Source of the DNA: CAVSJJ01 sp963728395
GTDB lineage: Bacteria; Actinomycetota; Actinomycetes; Actinomycetales; Dermatophilaceae
DNA length: 64,000 nt
Assembly (NCBI GenBank): GCA_963728395.1
Contig: CAVSJJ010000003.1
Span: forward strand, 496,001 to 560,000
Direction of reading: 5' to 3'
Shown: piece after piece, positions 41,838-56,583 of the stretch
Position numbering within the stretch: the first letter of the stretch is position 1
How the letters are laid out: each line of letters begins with the position of its first letter
Translations under genes and position numbers: made by a program
The notes under the pieces: generated by a model
What the model saw: only the letters and a program-made list of their open reading frames with translations
What the model was told of the DNA's origin: nothing
Databases searched by the model: none

Positions 41838-44376
41838 CCTGCGCGCCATCGACGCCCTGCCGCGGCGGGTCCCCGTCGCCGCGCTGCGCCCGGCCCTCGA
41901 GCTGTGCGTCCCCACGGGCGTCACCCTCGACGGCGCCCGCGTCCTCGTCATGCTCGACGAGGCAGGCGTCGGGACGGCACTGGTCAAGCGGCTCACCAAG
42001 GCCGGCGCCACGCCGCTGGCGCTCGACCCGGGTACCTCGACCGAGGATCTCCTCGCCACCCTCGAGGGCTGGCTCGCCGAGGGCCCGATCGCGGGCGTCT
42101 ACTGGCTCCCCGCACTCGATGACGAGGGCGACCACGACGAGCTCGACCTCGGTGCATGGAGCGAGGCGCTGCGTCGGCGGGTCAAGGCGCTCTACGCGAC
42201 GATGCGTCGGCTCTGGGACACCGACGCGTTCCTCGTCAGCGCCACCCGGCTCGGCGGCCGCCACGGCTACGACGCCGAGGGGGCGACCTCCCCGATGGGC
42301 GGGGCCGTCACCGGCTTCACGAAGTCGTACAAGAAGGAGCGTCCCGACGCCCTCGTCAAGGCCGTCGACCTGCCGCAGAGCCGCAAGACGGCGGCCGTGG
42401 CCGACCTGCTCATCGAGGAGACCCTGCGCGACCCCGGCACCGTCGAGGTCGGCCGCGAGGGCGACCTGCGCTGGGGCATCGTCCTTGCCGAGCGCCCCTT
42501 CGGGCCCCTCGGCGAGGACGGTTCGCCGGACCACGACGGCGGTATGCCGCTCACGGCCGACTCGGTCGTCGTCGTCACGGGGGCGGCGGGCAGCATCGTC
42601 TCGGCGATCACGGCCGACCTCGCCGCGGCGGGCGCCGGCACCTTCCACCTGCTCGACCTGACCCCCGCGCCCGATCCCGGCGATGCCGACCTCGCGGCGT
42701 TCGTCACCGACCGCGCCGGTCTCAAGGCCACGATCGCCGTCCGGATGACCGAGCGCGGTGAGAGGGCGACACCGGTCGCCATCGAGAAGGAGCTCGCCCG
42801 GATCGAGCGGCTCGCCTCCGCCCGCACGGCCATCGCGGCCGTCGAGGCGGCGGGCGGCACGGCGCACTACCACAGCGTGGACCTCACCGATGTCGACGCG
42901 GTCGCGGCCGTCGTCGACCGGATCCGCGAGACGAGCGGACGGGTCGACGTCCTCCTCCACGCCGCCGGCCTGGAGATCAGCCGCAACCTGCCGGAGAAGG
43001 AGCCGCGCGAGTTCGACCTCGTCTTCGACGTGAAGACGACCGGATGGTTCGCCCTGCGTCGGGCGCTGCGGGACATCGAGGTCGGCGCGAGCATCGTCTT
43101 CTCCTCCGTCGCCGGACGCTTCGGCAACAACGGCCAGACCGACTATGCCGCCGCGAACGACCTGCTGTGCAAGGTCACCTCGTCCATGCGCCGCACCCAC
43201 CCGCAGACCCGGGCCATCGCCCTGGACTGGACGGCGTGGGGCGGGATCGGCATGGCCACCCGCGGGTCCATCCCGAAGATCATGGAGATGGCCGGCGTGC
43301 AGATGCTCCCGGCCGACGCCGGCGTCGCCTGGATCCACCGCGAGCTGGCCGACTCGGCCTTCCGCGGCGAGGTCGTCGTCGCCGGTCGGCTCGGTCTCAT
43401 GGCGACGGAGTACGCCGACGCCGGTGGCGCCGACGTCCAGCGGATCCTCGCCGCCGCAGGCCCGGGCCCGATGGTCGGTGAGCTCACCGCGTCCGCCCAC
43501 CACGGGCTCGTCGTGGCGACGACGCTCGACCCGACCGAACAGCCCTTCCTCGACAACCACCGGATCGACGGCACGCCGGTCCTCCCTGGCGTCATGGGGA
43601 TGGAGGCGTTCGCCGAGGCGGCCGCCCTCCTCGCCCCGGCGGGCTACCGGGTCATCGACGTCGAGGACGTCGCGTTCCTCGCCCCGGTGAAGTTCTACCG
43701 GGACGAGCCGCGGACCCTGACGGTGACGGCCCGCGTCGAGGGCTCGCCGGACGGGGGACCGGAACTGCTCGCCCGGTGCACGCTTACCGCCGAGCGGACC
43801 CTGCCCGGCCAGGACGCGCCCCAGGTGACGATGCACTTCACCGGGACGGTCCGGCTCGGCACGACCGCCCCCGAGGAGGAGAGTACCGACCCCGTCGGCG
43901 AGGCGAGCGCGAGCGTGCTGACCGCTGAGCAGGTCTACGCGCTCTACTTCCACGGACCGGCCTACCAGGTCGTCGGCAGCGCGTTCGCGGACGGGGAGGC
44001 CGCCGTCGCCCGGCTGGCCGCCCCGCTCCCGGACAACCACGTGCCCAGCGACGCCCCGCTCGCGGGGAGGCCGCGGCTCGTCGAGCTCTGCTTCCAGGCC
44101 GCCGGGTTGCGGGAGGCCGGTCGGGACGCGCGGATGGCGCTGCCCTCCCGGGTCGGGTCCGTCCGCGTCCTCGGTGAGCCCGCCGACGGACCGATGTATG
44201 CCGTGGCCCACCAGGTCGGCGAGGGCGTGTTCGACTGCGTCGTCGTCGACGAGGCCGGTCGTGTCGTCGTCCGCCTCGACGGCTACCAGAGCATCCCGAT
44301 ACCGTCGCCAGTTCCGGGAGATGTCCTCGCACCGTTGGCCCGGGCCTTCGCCGGGGACGTCTCGGAACCGCGCTGA
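41767..44376 (+). CDS. KR-DH part of the megasynthase on a shifted frame
   Basis: 869 residues if read from GTG 41767, overlapping the upstream frame by 71 bases. An Ala/Pro linker precedes a structural segment. The ketoreductase (about 265-500) has TGAAGSI for NADPH, HAAGLEISR, Ser in FSSVAGRFGNNG and YAAAN (Tyr460). The double hot-dog dehydratase (about 580-860) has HRIDGTPVLPG (His598) and the second-half HGPAYQVVG. No ribosome site precedes GTG 41767 or ATG 41815, and the Ala/Pro linker continues naturally from the last ACP. I infer a single KS-AT-KS-ACP4-KR-DH protein split by a one-base shift, possibly at the GGG at 41765-41767. A real two-subunit arrangement is the alternative. Confidence 0.8.
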   Translation: MRRAPDAPAPSAAAPVMAPAVTGDLRAIDALPRRVPVAALRPALELCVPTGVTLDGARVLVMLDEAGVGTALVKRLTKAGATPLALDPGTSTEDLLATLEGWLAEGPIAGVYWLPALDDEGDHDELDLGAWSEALRRRVKALYATMRRLWDTDAFLVSATRLGGRHGYDAEGATSPMGGAVTGFTKSYKKERPDALVKAVDLPQSRKTAAVADLLIEETLRDPGTVEVGREGDLRWGIVLAERPFGPLGEDGSPDHDGGMPLTADSVVVVTGAAGSIVSAITADLAAAGAGTFHLLDLTPAPDPGDADLAAFVTDRAGLKATIAVRMTERGERATPVAIEKELARIERLASARTAIAAVEAAGGTAHYHSVDLTDVDAVAAVVDRIRETSGRVDVLLHAAGLEISRNLPEKEPREFDLVFDVKTTGWFALRRALRDIEVGASIVFSSVAGRFGNNGQTDYAAANDLLCKVTSSMRRTHPQTRAIALDWTAWGGIGMATRGSIPKIMEMAGVQMLPADAGVAWIHRELADSAFRGEVVVAGRLGLMATEYADAGGADVQRILAAAGPGPMVGELTASAHHGLVVATTLDPTEQPFLDNHRIDGTPVLPGVMGMEAFAEAAALLAPAGYRVIDVEDVAFLAPVKFYRDEPRTLTVTARVEGSPDGGPELLARCTLTAERTLPGQDAPQVTMHFTGTVRLGTTAPEEESTDPVGEASASVLTAEQVYALYFHGPAYQVVGSAFADGEAAVARLAAPLPDNHVPSDAPLAGRPRLVELCFQAAGLREAGRDARMALPSRVGSVRVLGEPADGPMYAVAHQVGEGVFDCVVVDEAGRVVVRLDGYQSIPIPSPVPGDVLAPLARAFAGDVSEPR

Positions 44377-44395
44377 CAAGGGAGTCACCCCCGTG

Positions 44396-49786
<5,391 letters not shown>

Positions 49787-49801
49787 GCGGCATACCCTCC
49801 C

Positions 49802-49848
49802 GTTCGAGGTATTCGAGCGCCCACCCGCGCCGTCCGAATACCTCGAAC
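49802..49848. terminator. Bidirectional hairpin between carboxylase homologue and PPTase
   Basis: 14-bp perfect stem: arms 49802-49815 (GTTCGAGGTATTCG) and 49835-49848, loop of 19 bases. Lies between two convergent stops and so ends both transcripts. One more GGCATACC octamer stands just before it at 49789. Confidence 0.8.
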
Positions 49849-49875
49849 CGGTGTCGCGTCGGGTGCCGGGGTCGG

Positions 49876-50631
49876 TCAGCTCGTCATCGGGTGGTCGACC
49901 CAGGTGTGGACCGGTGTCGTCCCGGCGAGCTGGACGCCCCCGGCCATGAGGGCCGGCGGCTCGTGCGGCTGCGCGAAGGCGACGGTGAGGACGAACGCGC
50001 CGTCGCGTCGCCACCACCCCGGGAAGACCTGCCCGGCGGCCGAACGGACGACGAGGGTCGACCACCCGTCGGCGCGCCGGTCGTGGTCGAGGGACACCTC
50101 GACCGTGCGGGTGTCGGCCCGCAGGCCCACCCGGAGCACCTTGAGGGCGGCCTCCTTGGCCGACCAGACGAGGTTGGCGGCCGCCTGCCAGCCGTCCTCG
50201 CCGAAGCCCTCCCGGCGCCGGTGCACGTATGCCGCCTCGGCCGCCGTGAGGAAGTCCGTGACGAAACGCTCGGTGCGCGGCTCGACGAGCTCCAGATCGA
50301 CCCCGAGCGTGCCGACCCCGGCACCGACGACCCCGACGAGGCCGACCGCGGCGCCCGCCCGATCCGAGAGCGAGACGTCGACGTCGGCGCGCCGCGCGTC
50401 GATCTCGACATAGGGAGCACCGCTGGGATGGTTGAGCAACTCGACTCGGGCGAGGTTCTGCGGCGCGGCCGGGAGTGCCGCGACGACGGCCCGCTTGCCC
50501 GTCCACCGCCGCAGAAGGAACTCGGTCCGGCGTTTGGTGAAGCGCAGCTGGTCCAGCCGGGCGCGCTCACGGGCCGACAGCCAGTCCAGGCCGTCGGGCA
50601 TCTCGTGCTCCGCGCACGCCAACCAGCGCAC
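49876..50631 (-). CDS. Sfp-type 4'-phosphopantetheinyl transferase
   Basis: Converts apo carrier proteins to holo form. 251 residues, pseudo-dimeric Sfp/Gsp class. Mg-binding GVDLELVEPR and the second motif WSAKEAALKVL are clear, plus an N-terminal basic patch LRFTKRRTEFLLRRWTGK for CoA. Its place next to the megasynthase suggests it primes the four ACPs. Since those have Thr at the attachment site, this enzyme may be adapted to Thr or may serve other carriers. It converges on the carboxylase homologue. Confidence 0.9.
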   Translation of the reverse strand: MRWLACAEHEMPDGLDWLSARERARLDQLRFTKRRTEFLLRRWTGKRAVVAALPAAPQNLARVELLNHPSGAPYVEIDARRADVDVSLSDRAGAAVGLVGVVGAGVGTLGVDLELVEPRTERFVTDFLTAAEAAYVHRRREGFGEDGWQAAANLVWSAKEAALKVLRVGLRADTRTVEVSLDHDRRADGWSTLVVRSAAGQVFPGWWRRDGAFVLTVAFAQPHEPPALMAGGVQLAGTTPVHTWVDHPMTS

Positions 50632-50674
50632 CGCTCACCTCCTGGTCCGGCCCTCATTCTGCCCGGCCGGGTCC

Positions 50675-51310
50675 TCACTCGACGCGCACGACGAGGTCGG
50701 CCCGCTCGCGCGTCGCGCGGATGAGGGCCGCGTTCGGCTCGTCGACCGAGGCGACCCAGGAGCGCGCGTGGTCCGGGGACTTACCGAACTCCGTGTGCCG
50801 GGCGAGCAGGCGGCGCAGCCGGACCTCGTCGTCGCCCTCGACGTACCACGCCTCGTCGAGAAGCTCCCGGACGCCAGCCCAGTGGCCCTGCGGGACGAGG
50901 AGGTAGTTGCCTTCGGTGACGACCACCCGGGTCTGTGGGAGCACGGTGATCGCATCGGGCAGCACCTCCTCGACGCTGCGGTCGAAGGCCGGCGCGAGGA
51001 TCGCCGAACCCGGCTCGCGCACGACGCGGGCCAGCAGCCTGACATAGCCGGCCCCGTCGAAGGTCTCGATGGCGCCCTTGCGGTCGGCGAGACCCCGCCG
51101 CTCGAGCTCGGGCCGGGTCAGGTGGAACCCGTCCATCGGCAGCACGACGGCGGCCACGCCCGCGTCGGCGAGGGCCTCGACGAGGGCGAGGGCGAGGGTG
51201 CTCTTGCCGGCGCCGGGTGCGCCGGCGATGCCGACGACGAGCCGCGCTGCCTGATCCAGCCGCTCCCTGACCCCTCCGGCCAGATCGGACACGCTCGGCG
51301 TCGTCGTCAT
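50675..51310 (-). CDS. P-loop nucleoside/sugar kinase (uridine kinase/PanK-like fold)
   Basis: 211 residues with Walker A GIAGAPGAGKSTLA, a DGFHLTRPELERRGL segment typical of the uridine kinase/fructokinase-like YggC/FrcK group, EGNYLL and an Arg-rich lid near VRLRRLLARH. The phosphate acceptor is uncertain: a nucleoside, fructose or pantothenate-like compound. It is divergent from the DUF389 gene and 43 bp upstream of the PPTase start on the same strand, so it may share its promoter. Confidence 0.82.
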   Translation of the reverse strand: MTTTPSVSDLAGGVRERLDQAARLVVGIAGAPGAGKSTLALALVEALADAGVAAVVLPMDGFHLTRPELERRGLADRKGAIETFDGAGYVRLLARVVREPGSAILAPAFDRSVEEVLPDAITVLPQTRVVVTEGNYLLVPQGHWAGVRELLDEAWYVEGDDEVRLRRLLARHTEFGKSPDHARSWVASVDEPNAALIRATRERADLVVRVE

Positions 51311-51354
51311 GGCGCCTACCCTTCCACGGCGGGACGAGGCGCGACACTGGCCCC

Positions 51355-52311
51355 ATGCTGCACCTGCGCATCTCGACCCCTCCCGGCCTCACGGCCGAGG
51401 TCCTCGCCGTCCTCGACGACCCGGCGGTCAGCAGCCTCGCGCTCCACGCGGGCGCCTCGCTCCGCCCGGTCGGCGACCTCGTCATCGCCGACATCGCCCG
51501 CGAGACGGCGAACGACCTCATCGACCGGCTGCGCGACCTGGGCGTGGCGCGCGAGGGCAGCGTGCTCATCGACCCGGTCGACGCATGGCTGTCGCGCGAC
51601 GGCCTCGAGGCCGAGAAGGCCGCGCCCGGCAGCCCCGCCGACTCGGTGGTCTGGGCGCAGGTCGCCCACCGCGCCTACGACGATGCCGAGCTCAACTGGA
51701 CGTACTCGACGTTCCTCACCCTCGCCACCCTCCTCGCCGGCATCGCCGTCATCGTCCACTCCCAGATCCTCGTCGTCGGCGCCATGGTCCTCGGGCCGGA
51801 GTTCGGGGTCATCGCCGCGCTCGGCCTCGCCCTCGTGCGCCGACGCAGGCGCCTGCTGAGACGGGCGGTGCGCACGCTCGCCGTCGGCTTCGCCCTCGCC
51901 ATCGCCGTGACGACGCTCGTGACCCTCCTCGGCCACGCCGTCGGGTGGGTCGACCGCGCCGACATCACGGCGGACCGACAGGGCCTGACCTTCATCTACT
52001 CACCCGACCGGTGGTCGCTCGCGGTCGCCGTCATCGCCGGGGCGGCCGGCGTCCTGTCCCTCACCTCGGACCGGATCGGCGGCCTGTCCGGGGTGTTCAT
52101 CTCGGTGACGACCATCCCCGCGGCGGGGAACATCGGCCTGGGCCTCGCCCTCGGCGCCTGGGACGAGGTGCGCGGCAGCGCCCTCCAGCTCGGGATCAAC
52201 ATCGTCGGGATGGCCCTGGCCGGATGGGCGACCCTCGCGGTCCAGCAGGTGGTCTGGTCGCGGGTCTCCGCGCGCCGGGCCCGGGCGCTCGGGCTCGTCG
52301 CCGAGCCGTGA
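51355..52311 (+). CDS. DUF389 membrane protein
   Basis: 318 residues. An N-terminal ferredoxin-like soluble domain (about 1-85) with VADIARE-type repeats precedes six or so membrane helices, including the family hallmark ILVVGAMVLGPEFGVIAAL and the later FISVTTIPAAGNIGLGLAL. The family is widespread and of unknown function. The stop overlaps a possible GTG start of the next gene, suggesting one transcript with the CapA-like lipoprotein. Confidence 0.87.
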   Translation: MLHLRISTPPGLTAEVLAVLDDPAVSSLALHAGASLRPVGDLVIADIARETANDLIDRLRDLGVAREGSVLIDPVDAWLSRDGLEAEKAAPGSPADSVVWAQVAHRAYDDAELNWTYSTFLTLATLLAGIAVIVHSQILVVGAMVLGPEFGVIAALGLALVRRRRRLLRRAVRTLAVGFALAIAVTTLVTLLGHAVGWVDRADITADRQGLTFIYSPDRWSLAVAVIAGAAGVLSLTSDRIGGLSGVFISVTTIPAAGNIGLGLALGAWDEVRGSALQLGINIVGMALAGWATLAVQQVVWSRVSARRARALGLVAEP

Positions 52312-52331
52312 CGCCCGCCTACACTGCCGCC

Positions 52332-53465
52332 ATGCCCCGACGACGTGCCATCGCAGCCGCGCTCGCCACGCTCCTGCTGCTGTCCGGATGCGCGGTCTCG
52401 TTCGGCGACCCCGGAGGCGCGGTGACGGCCTCCGGCAGCGCGACCGGGCCCGACCCGGCCCCCTCCTCGACCCCCCCGGCGCCGAGCCCGACGACCCCGC
52501 CGCTTCCCCGCACGATCACCCTCGCCTTCGGTGGCGACATCCATTTCGCGGACTACCTCGCTCCGGTCGCCTCCGAACGCGACGGCCTGGCCGTGCTGCG
52601 ATCGACGCTCGGGGCGGCGGACCTCTCGATGGCCAACCTCGAGACGGCGATCACCGACGGGGGCACGCCGGTCCCGAAGGAGTTCCACTTCCGGGCACCC
52701 GCCTCGGCACTGGAGACGGTGGCCGGGGCCGGCATCGACGTCGTGACGATGGCCAACAACCACGGCGTGGACTACGGCGAGTCCGGACTCGCCGACACCC
52801 TGGCCGCGAAGAAGGCGAGCCCGATCCCCATCGTCGGCATCGGCGCCGACGCGGCCGAGGCGTTCGCCCCGGCCACCTTCGTCGTCGGTGGGGTGTCGGT
52901 GGCGGTGTTCGGCGGCGACCAGGTGTTCGACATCACCCTCGCGCGGCACCACGCGACGTCGAGCCGGGGCGGAGTGGCCGCGAGCACCCCCGTGGACCAG
53001 TTGCGCCGCGCCGTCCACCGGGCCCGCGCGCGCTTCGACCTCGTCGTCGTCTACCTCCACTGGGGCGATGACTACCAGAGCTGCCCGCGCGGCCTCGACG
53101 TCTCGACGGCGACGACGCTCGAACAGGCGGGGGCGGACGTCGTCGTGGGTTCGCACTCCCACCGCGTCAACGGCGCCGGGTGGCTGGGCAAGGCCTATGT
53201 CGACTACGGCCTCGGCAACTTCGTCTGGTGGCGCAGCCACGAGCCGGACTCCCGCTCCGGCATCCTCACCGTCACCGTCGACGCCGCGGCGGCCCGCGCC
53301 TCCCGCGACCGGGCCACGACGGTGGTGACGACGGCCCGCTGGACCCCGATGCTCATCGGGACCGACGGCATACCGGCCGTCCCGCAGGCCAGCGACACCT
53401 CGCGCCTTCGCGGGCTCTGGCGGGACGCCCGGCGGTGCACGGGACTGTCCGGCACCGCCGGCTGA
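52332..53465 (+). CDS. CapA-like (PgsA/CapA family) lipoprotein
   Basis: 377 residues from ATG 52332. Lipoprotein signal peptide MPRRRAIAAALATLLLLSGC with Cys20 as the lipidated residue, then a Pro/Ser/Thr spacer. A metallophosphatase-like CapA domain follows: TLAFGGDIHFADYL, MANLETAITDGG, VTMANNHGVDYG, VVYLHWGDDYQ and VGSHSHRVNG. Homologues take part in poly-gamma-glutamate capsule export, but no capBC-type genes are present here, so the substrate is unknown. An upstream GTG overlapping the DUF389 stop is less likely because it would lengthen the signal peptide. Confidence 0.87.
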   Translation: MPRRRAIAAALATLLLLSGCAVSFGDPGGAVTASGSATGPDPAPSSTPPAPSPTTPPLPRTITLAFGGDIHFADYLAPVASERDGLAVLRSTLGAADLSMANLETAITDGGTPVPKEFHFRAPASALETVAGAGIDVVTMANNHGVDYGESGLADTLAAKKASPIPIVGIGADAAEAFAPATFVVGGVSVAVFGGDQVFDITLARHHATSSRGGVAASTPVDQLRRAVHRARARFDLVVVYLHWGDDYQSCPRGLDVSTATTLEQAGADVVVGSHSHRVNGAGWLGKAYVDYGLGNFVWWRSHEPDSRSGILTVTVDAAAARASRDRATTVVTTARWTPMLIGTDGIPAVPQASDTSRLRGLWRDARRCTGLSGTAG

Positions 53466-53493
53466 GTCCCGGCCGCACCCCGCGAGCATGAAG

Positions 53494-53532
53494 CCGGCGG
53501 GCGCCGGACCGGGTTCGGTCGACGCCCGCCGG
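53494..53532. terminator. Bidirectional hairpin between convergent genes
   Basis: Arms 53494-53503 (CCGGCGGGCG) and 53523-53532 pair perfectly, and inner bases 53507-53510 pair with 53517-53520. Positioned between the CapA-like stop and the glycosidase-like stop. Confidence 0.75.
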
Positions 53533-53547
53533 AGCGGAGGCGTGCGG

Positions 53548-54702
53548 TCAGGAGAGGGTGCAGGAGGCCCGCATCATCTCGGTTGTCGGGGCCAGCACCT
53601 CGAGCGCGCCCGGGTCGACCTGCCATCCGGCGGGCAGTTCGGTCGAGTAGGCCCCGTGCTGCGCCAGCCACGTCACGACGTAGGCGAGGTCGCCGACGCC
53701 CTCGTTCTTCGCGCCACCGCTGTAGGCCTGGGTCTGGGCCATGAAGGGGTAGTGGTGGTCGATGAAGAACTGGTACATCTCGAGGACGTTCGAGTGCGTG
53801 AGGCCCTTGAGGGTGGTCTCCGACGCACCCGTGTGACCGAAGACGGTCTTGCCCGGCGCCGCGGCGTACACCGCCGTGACGATGTCCTCGGTCGTGCTGA
53901 GGCTCCTGCTGGGCTTGGGCTCCAGGGTGACGTACGGGTGGGCGAAGAGCGTCGTGTGGGTGTGCGCCCACGTCTTCTGCATGAAGGTGATGTCCTTCAT
54001 GAGCGCGCTGCGCCGCGCGGTCTCGCTCGCGCCGGCCGCGATGAGCCGGTCGTTGTTCGTCACCGTCGAACCCGGAAGGGTGTCGTTGCCCATCGTGAGC
54101 ATCGTCTCGGCCGAGATGGTCCCGGTCCCGGAGATGTTGACCTCACGGATGAGCGGGTTCGTGTCATATGCCGCGGCGAGCTTCGTCATGAGGGCCTGCC
54201 AGCGCCGCTGGTAGGTCCCGTTCCAGAATCGGCCGATCGTCGTGGACTCCTTGGCCTGGTGGTCGTAGAACGGGATGGGTGCTCCCCCGATCCGCTTCAC
54301 GTAGTCGGGAGCCCGGGTCCCGGCGATGACCCGGAGCCGCACGGTCAGGCCACGGTCGGCGGCGGCCTTGAGCTCGGTGTCGATCGGCGTCGTCGTGTAG
54401 ACGCCCTTGGCGGTCTCGATGTCGCGCCAGTCGACGGAGACGACGACGACGCCGACGGCCGACTGGTACTGCGCCGGGGCGCGCTTGATCGCGTTGAGCG
54501 CCCGGCTGCCGTTGCCGCTGGCGTAGGGCTTCATCGACGCGGCCAGGGTGCGCGACGAGGAGAGGGAGGCGGCGGCGACGATGGCAGGGGATCGGTGGTT
54601 GGTTGATGTCTGACGTGACGCCGCAACGCTGGACTGGGCAGCGAGGCCGCTGATCACGAAGCAGCCAACCGCCGCGGTGGCGGCGATTCGCTTGCAGTGC
54701 AT
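53548..54702 (-). CDS. Secreted glycoside-hydrolase-like protein
   Basis: 384 residues from ATG 54702 (MHCKRIAATAAVGCFVISGL), with AGGAAGGAA before it. A Sec signal peptide of about 30 residues precedes a TIM-barrel-like domain. WRDIETAKGVYTTTPIDTEL followed by AADRGLTVRLRVIAGTRAPD is the opening of GH5/GH42-type barrels. REVNISGTGTISAE and LFAHPYVTLEPK could hold the acid/base strands. The exact family and catalytic residues are not clear to me. Next to a sugar symporter gene on the same strand, so it may release the sugar that is then imported. Confidence 0.65.
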   Translation of the reverse strand: MHCKRIAATAAVGCFVISGLAAQSSVAASRQTSTNHRSPAIVAAASLSSSRTLAASMKPYASGNGSRALNAIKRAPAQYQSAVGVVVVSVDWRDIETAKGVYTTTPIDTELKAAADRGLTVRLRVIAGTRAPDYVKRIGGAPIPFYDHQAKESTTIGRFWNGTYQRRWQALMTKLAAAYDTNPLIREVNISGTGTISAETMLTMGNDTLPGSTVTNNDRLIAAGASETARRSALMKDITFMQKTWAHTHTTLFAHPYVTLEPKPSRSLSTTEDIVTAVYAAAPGKTVFGHTGASETTLKGLTHSNVLEMYQFFIDHHYPFMAQTQAYSGGAKNEGVGDLAYVVTWLAQHGAYSTELPAGWQVDPGALEVLAPTTEMMRASCTLS

Positions 54703-55045
54703 GGTCGTTCCTTCCTGAGGGGCACGGCCCTTGGAGGGGACAAGGGCTCTGAGACCACCCTTGTCGAGGAAGGAGACAGACACATCGGCCTTTGGTTCCG
54801 CGTTCGCCGTTACACGACCTACCTCGCCGGTCCGCCGAAGGGATGAGTAGGCCACCCTTGCTGGACAACTCCGCTGATAATGTTGTGGCGCAACGCTTTT
54901 CGAACTCTTTAACCGGGGTTGACCTGGGGCGGAGACTGGCCGTGGTGCGGCGCCACTTCGACCCCGCCCACCTCAGCGGGCGCAGGCGGTATGCCGCTCC
55001 CCGGCCGCTGCGTGGAGTGCGGCGTCCGGGCCGGCCGAGGTCGGG
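54703..55045. promoter_or_regulatory. Intergenic promoter region of the glycosidase-like gene
   Basis: 343 bp between the symporter stop and the glycosidase-like start. The stretch 54860-54920 is clearly richer in A/T than the surroundings and is the best place for a promoter or regulator site, but no unambiguous operator can be drawn. GGTATGCC occurs at 54988. No gene seen on either strand. Confidence 0.45.
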
Positions 55046-56452
55046 TCAGGCGGCCTCGCCGACCACGTCGGCCTGGATCTCCTCCAGCGTGCGGCCCTTC
55101 GTCTCCGGCACGCGCAGGGCGAAGACCGCGAAGGCGAGCACCGCGAGGCCGCTGTAGAGGAAGAACGTGCCCTGCCGGGTGATCACGTTCGTCAGGCTGA
55201 GGAAGGTGGCCGCGACGAGGAAGTTCGCACCCCAGTTGGCGATCGTGGAGATCGACATCGCCTTCGAGCGCACTCCCATCGGGTAGATCTCGGAGATCAT
55301 CAGCCAGAACACCGGTCCGAGTCCGACCGCGAAGGACGCGATGTAGACGAGCAATGCGACGAGCGCGAGGTAGGGCACGTTGTCCTGGAGGGCAGAGGAC
55401 CAGAAGTAGACGCCGAGGGTGGCGAGGGCGAGGGTCAGCCCGGCAACCCCGACCAACAACAGCTTGCGGCGACCGACCCGGTCGAGCAGCAGCACCGCGA
55501 CGATGGTGAAGACGACGTTGGTGATGCCGACGAAGACGGTCTGGGTGATCGAGCTCGACTTCGTCAGGCCGGTGTCGGCGAGGATGGTCGGCGCGTAGTA
55601 GATGACCGTGTTGACGCCGACGAACTGCTGGAAGATCGCCAGGGCGAGGCCGATGAGCAGCAACGGCCGCAGCCTGGGTGAGACAAGGTCCTTGATCCGG
55701 GACTCCCCCTCCTTGGCGTTGGCCTTGTTGATCTCGTCGATCTCGGCCTGGATGTCGGCGTCCTCGTCCTCACTCCTCAGATTCTCGAGAACGCCCCGCG
55801 CCCGGTCCTCCTGCTTGGTGAGCATGAGCCACCGCGGCGTGTGCGGGACGGTCAGCATCCCCACGGCGAGTGCGGCGCCGGGGATCGCGGCGACGCCGAG
55901 CATCCACCGCCAGTTGTAGGCGACGTCCTTGAAGAGGAAGTTGACGATGTACGCCACGAGGATGCCGCTCGTGATGGCGAGCTGGTTGAACGAGACGAGC
56001 CCGCCTCGCACCTTCGGCGGCGAGACCTCGGAGATGTAGAGCGGCGAGACGAACGACGCCGTCCCGACCGAGAGCCCGAGGAGGAACCGGAAGCCGATGA
56101 GCATCTCCGCGTTGACCGAGAAGGCGCAGCCCAGCGCGCCGAGGACATAGATGGAGCCGGACATCACCTTCGTCCAGCGCCGGCTGATCCGGTCGGCCAG
56201 ATACCCGGAGGCGAGCGCCCCCACCATCGCCCCGAGCAGCAGGACCGACACGATGGCCTGCTGCTCGAAGTCGCCCGCGTGCAGGTCGTCCTTGATGTAG
56301 AGGAGCGCACCGGAGATGACCCCCGTGTCGTAGCCGAAGAGAAGGCCTCCGATGGCCGCGATGATCGATATCCGGAGGATGAGGCCGTTCCCACTCTCCC
56401 GCATCTCCTTGACGAAGGAGACCGACGCTTCACTGTTCCCGTTGTCCGCCAT
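55046..56452 (-). CDS. MFS sugar/H+ symporter (sugar porter family)
   Basis: 468 residues, twelve helices. Sugar porter signatures are complete: FGYDTGVISGALLYI in helix 1, DRISRR after helix 2, PLYISEVSPPKVRGG after helix 6, FQQFVGVNTVIYYAPTI in helix 7, DRVGRRKLLL, and the C-terminal PETKGRTLEEIQ. Typical of XylE/GalP-like importers of monosaccharides or polyols in the cytoplasmic membrane. Divergent from the HAD phosphatase. Confidence 0.94.
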   Translation of the reverse strand: MADNGNSEASVSFVKEMRESGNGLILRISIIAAIGGLLFGYDTGVISGALLYIKDDLHAGDFEQQAIVSVLLLGAMVGALASGYLADRISRRWTKVMSGSIYVLGALGCAFSVNAEMLIGFRFLLGLSVGTASFVSPLYISEVSPPKVRGGLVSFNQLAITSGILVAYIVNFLFKDVAYNWRWMLGVAAIPGAALAVGMLTVPHTPRWLMLTKQEDRARGVLENLRSEDEDADIQAEIDEINKANAKEGESRIKDLVSPRLRPLLLIGLALAIFQQFVGVNTVIYYAPTILADTGLTKSSSITQTVFVGITNVVFTIVAVLLLDRVGRRKLLLVGVAGLTLALATLGVYFWSSALQDNVPYLALVALLVYIASFAVGLGPVFWLMISEIYPMGVRSKAMSISTIANWGANFLVAATFLSLTNVITRQGTFFLYSGLAVLAFAVFALRVPETKGRTLEEIQADVVGEAA

Positions 56453-56583
56453 TCCTTCCTGCTACCCGGCGCCCCGTCCGCCATGCGTGTGCCGCAACGG
56501 ATCGGGGTAGACGAACTGTCGGTGGGAAGCCCCCTGTGGCGGCCCGCAGGATCATGCCCGACAACGAGCGACGGAGCCGACCC